Assembly (NCBI GenBank): GCA_027063295.1
Contig: JAMORZ010000126.1
Location: 1 to 8,089 of the forward strand
Reading direction: 5' to 3'
Source of the DNA: Sulfurimonas sp.
Lineage (GTDB): Bacteria; Campylobacterota; Campylobacteria; Campylobacterales; Sulfurimonadaceae
DNA length: 8,089 bases
Made by a program: the position numbers and the translations under genes. Under the pieces are notes generated by a model. The model was given only the letters and a program-made list of their open reading frames with translations, was not told the DNA's origin and did not search any database. This document shows positions 1-4,632 of the stretch, piece after piece. Every line of letters begins with the position of its first letter. The stretch's first letter is position 1.

Positions 1-76
1 AGATTTTTTTAAAAAAATATTGTGAAGATTAGATCAGATATGGTGTTGTGTTAAGTTGTAGTTCAGCAAAAAGAGC

Positions 77-82
77 TATAAT
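77..82 (+). promoter_or_regulatory. Probable -10 box of the tRNA-Phe promoter
   Basis: A perfect TATAAT lies 19 bp before the mature tRNA 5' end, which would place the transcription start near 88-90. No good -35 is seen; TTGTAG at 56-61 is the best candidate but the spacer is only 15 bp. The box overlaps a 6-bp inverted repeat (AGAGCT at 72-77, AGCTCT at 86-91). The rest of 1-101 holds no recognisable gene, only A/T runs. Confidence 0.6.
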
Positions 83-101
83 TTCAGCTCTACAAATGAG
101 T

Positions 102-177
102 GGCCAATTAGCTCAGTCGGTAGAGCAACTGACTGAAAATCAGTGTGTCCTTGGTTCGATTCCGAGATTGGCCACCA
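102..177 (+). tRNA. tRNA-Phe (anticodon GAA)
   Basis: The 76-nt cloverleaf can be folded by hand. The acceptor stem pairs GGCCAAT (102-108) with ATTGGCC (167-173), followed by discriminator A174 and an encoded CCA at 175-177. The D stem pairs GCTC (111-114) with GAGC (123-126). The anticodon stem pairs ACTGA (128-132) with TCAGT (140-144) around the loop CTGAAAA, so GAA occupies 135-137 and reads UUC/UUU as phenylalanine. The T stem pairs CTTGG (150-154) with CCGAG (162-166), with one G-T pair, around a TTCGATT loop. All expected conserved positions are present. It is transcribed toward fliW, whose stop codon lies only 7 bp beyond the CCA end. Confidence 0.97.
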
Positions 178-184
178 CTTCTAC

Positions 185-568
185 TTAATCTTTTTTCAAA
201 TAATCACAAATCTGTTCAGCGACACCATAATCTGGATTTTCTTGTATGAGTACTTGTGCAACCTTGTTTGTATCTGTATTGAACACAAGTGGAGCGATAA
301 AGTTTACATAAGAGTTTTCAATCGGGTCTTGGATAATGATAGTGTTGAAAACAAGAAGATTTGACCCATCTGTGATCTCAAGTGCAGTTTTTATATTTTG
401 AGGAACTTCAAAATCATACTTCCTAAGAGCATAAGGATTGATAAGTGTAAATGAGATATGCTCTGCATCCAATGCCTTCATATTCATAAAAATATCATCA
501 ATTTTTTCTAACTCAACTTCTTTAATATCTTCAAACCCTAAGAGGGGTGCAACTACTGTAAATTTCAT
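185..568 (-). CDS. fliW: Flagellar assembly factor FliW
   Basis: This 127-residue protein has the length and pattern of FliW: an N-terminal beta strand with P8 and G11, then FTLINPYAL (40-48), and a C-terminal block running from NFIAPLVFNT (89-98) through VAQVLIQE (103-110) to DY (113-114). Family knowledge: FliW is a small cytoplasmic protein that binds the regulator CsrA, relieves its repression of flagellin translation, and also binds flagellin. The cell can thereby match flagellin synthesis to filament export. The ATG at 568 is preceded by AAAAGG (575-580) with 6-nt spacing, so the start is well supported. It is transcribed away from bamD. Its 3' end runs directly into the tRNA-Phe gene, so its transcript probably continues antisense to the tRNA. 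FliW2-type paralogues exist in some relatives, and this could be either copy. Confidence 0.93.
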   Translation of the reverse strand: MKFTVVAPLLGFEDIKEVELEKIDDIFMNMKALDAEHISFTLINPYALRKYDFEVPQNIKTALEITDGSNLLVFNTIIIQDPIENSYVNFIAPLVFNTDTNKVAQVLIQENPDYGVAEQICDYLKKD

Positions 569-592
569 AAAAAACCTTTTGTATTTTTGATT

Positions 593-601
593 ATTATAAC
601 A
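593..601 (-). promoter_or_regulatory. Extended -10 sigma-70-type promoter for fliW
   Basis: On the minus strand the sequence reads TGTTATAAT: a consensus TATAAT (598 to 593) with an upstream TG in the extended -10 position (601-600). It would start transcription near 586, giving a leader of about 18 nt before the fliW ATG. The -35 region is poor, as is usual for this group. Confidence 0.55.
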
Positions 602-607
602 CTTTTA

Positions 608-622
608 AGCATAAAATGTACC
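608..622 (-). promoter_or_regulatory. Possible sigma-54 (RpoN) promoter element for fliW
   Basis: The minus strand reads GGTACATTTTATGCT, which has the diagnostic GG (622-621) and GC (610-609) separated by exactly 10 bases. It matches the TGGCAC-N5-TTGCW consensus except at three positions. Transcription would begin near 597, giving a leader of about 28 nt. RpoN drives middle flagellar genes in Campylobacterota, so the setting is sensible, but a GG-N10-GC match arises easily by chance. Confidence 0.3.
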
Positions 623-648
623 TTTTTTAAAGCAGGTTATATATCTTT

Positions 649-658
649 TGGATAAAAT
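649..658 (+). promoter_or_regulatory. Weak candidate promoter for bamD-lon
   Basis: TGGATAAAAT contains a -10-like TAAAAT (653-658) with a TG just upstream, about 30 bp before the bamD ATG. A second option is TATATAT at 639-645. Neither has a convincing -35. The bamD ribosome binding site AGGA lies at 677-680, 8 nt before the ATG. Confidence 0.3.
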
Positions 659-688
659 AACAACCTAATACAACATAGGACCTATTTT

Positions 689-1471
689 ATGCATTTAAAA
701 AGAAGATATATTGCTTTTTTTGTTGGTATGGTTTTACTCTTTGGTGGATGTGCAAAAGATCTCGAAGAGTATAACAAACCAGCAGTTTACTGGTATGGAA
801 AAATTATTAAATCAGTTTCAGATGGAGATGTTGATAAGGCAGATAACTATTATGCTTCATTGCAAAGTGAACATATGGGTTCACCTCTTCTTCCAGAAGC
901 AACGATGATTTTAGCGATTGCTCATATGTATTATGAGGAGTATCTCCTAACAGAACATTTTTTAAATGAGTATATCAAACGTTATGCAAACAGCAATGAA
1001 AAAGAGTTTGCAGAGTTTTTACGAATCAAAGCAAAATATATGGCTTTACCAAATCCAAGACGTGATCAAGCCCTTATTGGAGAAGCGATTGTAGAAGCTG
1101 AAAAGTTTAAACGTAACTATCCAAACTCTATGTACTATCCTATCGTAGATACAATGGCAACAAACCTTTACATGGCAGAAGCCGCACTTCATGAGAGTAT
1201 AGCTGATCTGTATGATCGTATCGATAAGCCAAAAAGTGCAGCATACTATCGTGCTATAAAACCGCAGCCATGGATCGATTGGGATGAGATACAAAGAGCT
1301 AATTCACCATGGTATAGAGAGTGGTTTGAAGGGGATGGTACATCAAGCTGGTATGAATTTTTGATTCCAGATACAAAAAGTGTTGTTTCTCGTAATTCTG
1401 TAGAGGAGTTAGAACCTATAGATGAAAAACAAGAAGAGCCAAAAAGAGAAGAAGAAAGAGGAGAATTATAA
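689..1471 (+). CDS. bamD: Outer membrane protein assembly factor BamD (lipoprotein, ComL-like)
   Basis: The 260-residue protein begins with a lipoprotein signal: charged HLKRR, a hydrophobic stretch (residues 8-20) and the lipobox LFGGC, making C21 the predicted lipidation site. The mature part has the helical TPR-type character of BamD, including YWYGKIIKSVSDGDVDKADNYY-like repeats near residues 34-55, LPEATMILAIAHMYYEEYLLTEHFLNEYIKRY (68-99), and a later NYPNSMYYPIV segment (143-153). Family knowledge: BamD is the essential lipoprotein partner of BamA at the periplasmic face of the outer membrane and helps fold beta-barrel proteins. E. coli BamD is 245 residues; this one carries an extra charged tail after about residue 238, rich in Glu and Lys. 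Its stop codon abuts the lon start, and lon's ribosome binding site is inside its last codons. The start at 689 follows AGGA and precedes a complete signal sequence. Confidence 0.88.
   Translation: MHLKRRYIAFFVGMVLLFGGCAKDLEEYNKPAVYWYGKIIKSVSDGDVDKADNYYASLQSEHMGSPLLPEATMILAIAHMYYEEYLLTEHFLNEYIKRYANSNEKEFAEFLRIKAKYMALPNPRRDQALIGEAIVEAEKFKRNYPNSMYYPIVDTMATNLYMAEAALHESIADLYDRIDKPKSAAYYRAIKPQPWIDWDEIQRANSPWYREWFEGDGTSSWYEFLIPDTKSVVSRNSVEELEPIDEKQEEPKREEERGEL
1459..1463 (+). promoter_or_regulatory. lon Shine-Dalgarno inside bamD
   Basis: AGGAG lies 8 nt before the lon ATG and is wholly within the bamD codons for the tail residues E-R-G-E. It fixes the lon start at 1472 and implies translational coupling, since the bamD stop ends at 1471. 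Confidence 0.7.
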
Positions 1472-3889
1472 ATGAATTTAAACAACTATGCGGAGTTTCC
1501 AGCAGATCTACCTGTAATAGCAGAAGATGAACTTTTTTTGTATCCGTTTATGATTTCACCACTTTTTTTAAGTGATGAGAGCAACATCGCAGCTGCATCG
1601 CGTGCAATGGAGGAAAACACACTTGTTTTTGTTGCGACTACTAAACCATCGCAAGAGGGTAAACGCACTATAGAAGCTATTTATGATGTTGGTGTCGTTG
1701 GTTCGATAATGAGAAAAGTAGCATTACCAGATGGAAGAGTTAAAGTGTTATTTCAAGGGTTGGCTCGCGCTAAAGTCTTGTATGATGTTGAGTCATCACC
1801 GCTGGTTGTTCATGCTGATGTACTAGAGGCACAAAGCGTAAATGATATGAAGATAGATGCTATTTTAGAAATTGTTCGTGAAAAAGTTCGTATCCTCTCT
1901 GGTGTAAGTAACTACTTTCCACCAGATCTTTTACGTACCATTGAAGAAAACCACGATCACAACCGTATCATCGATCTTATCTGCTCAACTGTAAAGCTTA
2001 AAAAAGAGCAGGCATACAAACTATTTTCTCAAACAGATACAGAGCAAAGATTTTTAGATCTTATTGATTTTCTTATTGATGAGATAGAAGCACATAAACT
2101 ACAAAAGGAGATACGTTCAAAAGTTCACACCCATATAGAAAAAGTTAACAAAGAGTACTTTTTAAAAGAGCAACTCAAACAGATACAAAAAGAGCTTGGA
2201 ACAGATACTTCACGTGATGAAGAGATACAAGAGTATCGAAAAAAACTAGAAGCAAAAAAATCTAAAATGCCAAAAGAGACTTATAAAGAGATAAGCAAGC
2301 AGTTGGAGCGTTTTAGTAGGATGCATCCAGATTCTTCAGATGCTTCGATGACACAAACATATCTTGACTGGGTTTTAGAGATACCTTTTGGCTCAATGGC
2401 TAAAAAACCATTAAAGATAGAGAGTGTAGAGAAGCAACTCAATGCAGATCACTACTCGCTGGAGAAACCAAAAAAACGTATCGTTGAGTATTTTGCTGTA
2501 AAAGAGCTTTTAGAACTTCGTGGTATTTCACAAAAAAAGAGTGCAGGAGCGATTTTATGTTTTAGTGGACCTCCAGGTGTGGGAAAAACTTCCCTTGCAA
2601 ACTCTATTGCAACAGCACTTAAACGTCCACTTATACGTATTGCACTTGGTGGACTTGAAGATGTTAATGAGCTTAGGGGTCATAGACGAACCTATGTTGG
2701 TGCAATGCCAGGTCGTTTAACTCAAGGGCTTATTGATGCAAAAAAGATGAACCCTGTGATAGTTTTAGATGAGATAGATAAGATCTCCAGAACACAAAGA
2801 GGTGATCCAACAGCAGCACTTTTAGAGATACTTGATCCTGAACAAAACTCTGAATTTAGAGATTATTATCTTAACTTTGATCTGGATCTTTCAAATGTTA
2901 TTTTTATTGCAACAGCAAATGAAGTTGGACGTATTCCTGCTCCACTTCGTGATAGAATGGAGTTTATTCAGGTAAGTTCATATACTCCTCAGGAGAAGTT
3001 TGAGATAGCATCACGATACTTGATACCTCAAGAGCTGAAAAAACACGGTTTAAAAAAATCTGAACTCAAGATCACAAAACCAGCATTAAGAGAACTGATA
3101 CACTCATATACTCGTGAAGCAGGTGTGCGCAATCTTCGCCGTCGCATAGCAGAGATGAGTAGAAAAGCAGCTAAAGAGATACTCCAAAATCCAAAACTCT
3201 CAAAAGTTTCTATCTCTATGAAAAACCTTACAAGCTATTTTGACAAATCTGTATTTGAGATAGAAAAAACAGATAAAGTACCAGTTGTTGGTGTTGTAAA
3301 TGGTTTGGCTTGGACAGCCGTTGGTGGCGATGTTTTAAAGATAGAATCAATCCGTATCAAAGGAAAAGGAACACTTCAACTTACAGGTAGCCTTGGTGAG
3401 GTTATGAAAGAGTCTGCTAGAATTGCAATGAGTGTTGTAAAAAGATTGATCGATACAAAAAAACTAAAAATTACATCAGATAATATCCCTTTAACTTTTA
3501 AAGAGAAAGAGGAGAACATAAAAGTAGATGCAAGTGAAGTGTATAAGCGTTATGATCTACATATCCATGTTCCAGATGGTGCAACACCAAAAGATGGACC
3601 AAGTGCAGGGATCGCTATGGTGAGTGTTATCGCATCTATCTTTAGCTCTAAAAAGATCCGTTCTGAGATCGCTATGACAGGGGAAGTCTCTTTGACAGGT
3701 GAGGTGATGCCAATTGGTGGACTAAAGGAAAAACTCATAGCAGCACATAAGGCTGGTATGACCAAAGTTCTTATTCCTAAGAAAAATTATGAGCGTGATT
3801 TAGATGATATTCCACAAGAAGTTTTAGATGAAGTAGATATCTTAGGTGTAAGTCGCATAGAAGATGTGATAAAAGAGGTACTAATCTAA
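1472..3889 (+). CDS. lon: ATP-dependent Lon protease
   Basis: The 805-residue protein is a complete LonA. The N-terminal substrate-binding domain covers about residues 10-205. A charged helical coiled-coil follows (about 205-300), including KEYFLKEQLKQIQKELG (227-243). The AAA+ module has Walker A GPPGVGKTS (366-374), Walker B VIVLDEIDK (429-437), sensor-1 TAN (481-483), the likely arginine finger R495 in PLRDRMEF, and the sensor-2 arginine R553 in GVRNLRR. The C-terminal protease domain has PKDGPSAG with catalytic S711, and GGLKEKL with catalytic K754. Their 43-residue spacing equals that of E. coli S679/K722. Lon is a cytosolic homohexamer that unfolds and degrades damaged and regulatory proteins. 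It is cotranscribed with bamD with zero spacer, and its stop overlaps that of comF on the other strand. No heat-shock operator is evident in front of the operon. Confidence 0.98.
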   Translation: MNLNNYAEFPADLPVIAEDELFLYPFMISPLFLSDESNIAAASRAMEENTLVFVATTKPSQEGKRTIEAIYDVGVVGSIMRKVALPDGRVKVLFQGLARAKVLYDVESSPLVVHADVLEAQSVNDMKIDAILEIVREKVRILSGVSNYFPPDLLRTIEENHDHNRIIDLICSTVKLKKEQAYKLFSQTDTEQRFLDLIDFLIDEIEAHKLQKEIRSKVHTHIEKVNKEYFLKEQLKQIQKELGTDTSRDEEIQEYRKKLEAKKSKMPKETYKEISKQLERFSRMHPDSSDASMTQTYLDWVLEIPFGSMAKKPLKIESVEKQLNADHYSLEKPKKRIVEYFAVKELLELRGISQKKSAGAILCFSGPPGVGKTSLANSIATALKRPLIRIALGGLEDVNELRGHRRTYVGAMPGRLTQGLIDAKKMNPVIVLDEIDKISRTQRGDPTAALLEILDPEQNSEFRDYYLNFDLDLSNVIFIATANEVGRIPAPLRDRMEFIQVSSYTPQEKFEIASRYLIPQELKKHGLKKSELKITKPALRELIHSYTREAGVRNLRRRIAEMSRKAAKEILQNPKLSKVSISMKNLTSYFDKSVFEIEKTDKVPVVGVVNGLAWTAVGGDVLKIESIRIKGKGTLQLTGSLGEVMKESARIAMSVVKRLIDTKKLKITSDNIPLTFKEKEENIKVDASEVYKRYDLHIHVPDGATPKDGPSAGIAMVSVIASIFSSKKIRSEIAMTGEVSLTGEVMPIGGLKEKLIAAHKAGMTKVLIPKKNYERDLDDIPQEVLDEVDILGVSRIEDVIKEVLI

Positions 3890-4467
3890 TTTTTTTTAGA
3901 TACATCACAGAGTGCCAAACAAAAAAGTACGTTTTTGTTGGCACTTGAGAGTTTCTTTGTTGCTTCAAGGAGTGTAGTGCCAGTAGTGACTATGTCATCA
4001 ACTACAATAACATCTTCTTGAGCAAAATCCCCAACAACAAAATCTCTAGGATGCTGCTTTCTATATGTTTTTGTTTTTCCTGAATAATTTACCCTGTTTT
4101 TCGCTAATAGTTTTGCATGCAGAGGTGTTATAGTGTTGCTCTTGAGTGCTTTGTTGAGTATAGCTGTATGTGAATAATTAGCACCTATATGCTCATCAAC
4201 TCCAAGAGAGACAACCTTGTTTGTAAAGTGAAACTCTTTTGCAAAGATTTTTAGGGAGTTTTGTGCCAAAATCTTGTAAATATAATATCCAAGATCTGTA
4301 TGTTTTGTATGAAGTAGTTCTTTGATCTCTGAGTATCTGTAAAAGGAGTAAACATCTGTACCATTTTCCAATGTGCGTTTGTAAAGCTGAGTTGGAGTGA
4401 GAAAGTTTCTTTGGCATGGTTTGCAGATATGTGTGAGGGAGTAGTTCTCACACATAAGGCACTTCAA
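3886..4467 (-). CDS. comF: ComF-family phosphoribosyltransferase-fold protein
   Basis: From the TTG at 4467 this is a 193-residue protein. It opens with a four-cysteine zinc-ribbon signature (C3-x2-C6-x8-C15-x2-C18). Near the C terminus it has the PRPP-binding loop VIVVDDIVTTGTT (153-165), with acidic pair D157-D158. I chose TTG because AAGGAG stands 5 nt upstream and the protein then begins MKCLMC, as ComF proteins usually do. The open frame extends 27 codons further to another TTG at 4548, but that extension covers the duplicated lepA tail and a hairpin, so it is probably not coding. An ATG at 4455 would lose the first cysteine. Family knowledge: ComF/ComFC proteins are needed for natural transformation in several bacteria including Helicobacter pylori, where they handle incoming single-stranded DNA; no enzymatic reaction is settled. 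The gene lies downstream of lepA, and its stop overlaps the lon stop by 4 bp. Confidence 0.85.
   Translation of the reverse strand: MKCLMCENYSLTHICKPCQRNFLTPTQLYKRTLENGTDVYSFYRYSEIKELLHTKHTDLGYYIYKILAQNSLKIFAKEFHFTNKVVSLGVDEHIGANYSHTAILNKALKSNTITPLHAKLLAKNRVNYSGKTKTYRKQHPRDFVVGDFAQEDVIVVDDIVTTGTTLLEATKKLSSANKNVLFCLALCDVSKKN
3912..3944. repeat. Inverted repeat at the lon/comF convergent junction
   Basis: GTGCCAA plus CAAAAA (with one bulged A at 3919) pairs with TTTTTG plus TTGGCAC, giving about 13 bp of stem around a short loop (3927-3931). It begins 22 bp after the lon stop and lies inside the 3' end of comF. Neither strand has a clean U-tract directly after it, so it is not a textbook terminator. 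It could still end or protect the lon mRNA. Confidence 0.5.
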
Positions 4468-4472
4468 GGGTT

Positions 4473-4478
4473 CTCCTT
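4473..4478 (-). promoter_or_regulatory. Shine-Dalgarno deciding the comF TTG start
   Basis: The minus strand reads AAGGAG followed by AACCC and then TTG. This strong site at 5-nt spacing is the main reason to prefer the TTG at 4467 over the longer open frame. The ten bases TACAAGGAGA around it also occur 50 bp upstream (4522-4531). Confidence 0.7.
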
Positions 4479-4479
4479 G

Positions 4480-4508
4480 TATTAATCCATTTTTAGTACA
4501 GACATAAA
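4480..4508 (-). repeat. Displaced second copy of the lepA 3' end (29-bp direct repeat, copy A)
   Basis: This stretch is identical base for base to 4604-4632, which is the true end of lepA. On the minus strand it encodes F-M-S-V-L-K-M-D and a TAA stop plus two more bases. It sits just before the comF ribosome binding site. Identity stops abruptly at both edges. Offset between copies is 124 bp. Confidence 0.95.
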
Positions 4509-4604
4509 GTCTATTTTTTGGTCTCCTTGTAATTGGAACAAGTCCCAATTACAATTCCCCTCACTAAAGCTTTTACTGTCGTAAAGAGAGCCATTTATGA
4601 ACAT
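4482..4604 (-). CDS. Possible 40-residue ORF downstream of lepA, unrecognised
   Basis: An ATG begins one base after the lepA stop and stays open for 40 codons: MFINGSLYDSKSFSEGNCNW, then DLFQLQGDQKID, ending with FMSVLKMD. The last eight residues are identical to the LepA C terminus because the 29-bp repeat is read in its original frame sense. A weak GGA lies 5 nt before the ATG, within the lepA end, so translation could be coupled to lepA. There is no recognisable domain, signal or membrane segment. The frame also runs through the hairpin at 4527-4554. It may be the tail of a protein once fused across an integration junction, or simply a chance open frame. I lean toward non-functional. Confidence 0.2.
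   Translation of the reverse strand: MFINGSLYDSKSFSEGNCNWDLFQLQGDQKIDFMSVLKMD
4527..4554. repeat. Hairpin in the lepA-comF spacer
   Basis: A perfect 10-bp inverted repeat pairs TTGTAATTGG (4527-4536) with CCAATTACAA (4545-4554) around the 8-nt loop AACAAGTC. In the lepA-comF transcript it would lie about 60 nt before the comF start. No U-run follows in either direction, so it is not a classic terminator. It could attenuate or stabilise, or be part of the inserted relic. Confidence 0.65.
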
Positions 4605-4632
4605 ATTAATCCATTTTTAGTACAGACATAAA
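4604..4632 (-). repeat. lepA 3' end (29-bp direct repeat, copy B)
   Basis: This is the in-place copy: the final eight lepA codons (F-M-S-V-L-K-M-D), the TAA stop (4608-4606) and two further bases. It is perfectly repeated at 4480-4508. Between the two copies lie 95 unrelated bases (4509-4603) with no resemblance to upstream lepA sequence. Confidence 0.95.

Noticed and set aside
72..91. 6-bp inverted repeat AGAGCT/AGCTCT as a terminator of an upstream gene
   Set aside because: It is short, has no U-tract after it and overlaps the tRNA -10 box; more likely incidental.
143..364. Plus-strand 73-codon frame starting inside the tRNA
   Set aside because: It starts within the tRNA anticodon stem and is antisense to fliW; no ribosome binding site.
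3890..3897. Run of eight T directly after the lon stop as an intrinsic terminator
   Set aside because: No stable hairpin precedes it; on the other strand it is simply the AAA/AAT codons at the end of comF.
4509..4603. The 95-bp segment as a MITE or insertion-sequence remnant
   Set aside because: Its ends (TGTTCA.. and ..ATAGAC on the minus strand) are not inverted repeats of each other, and a 29-bp target duplication is atypical for transposons; an att-type scar fits better.
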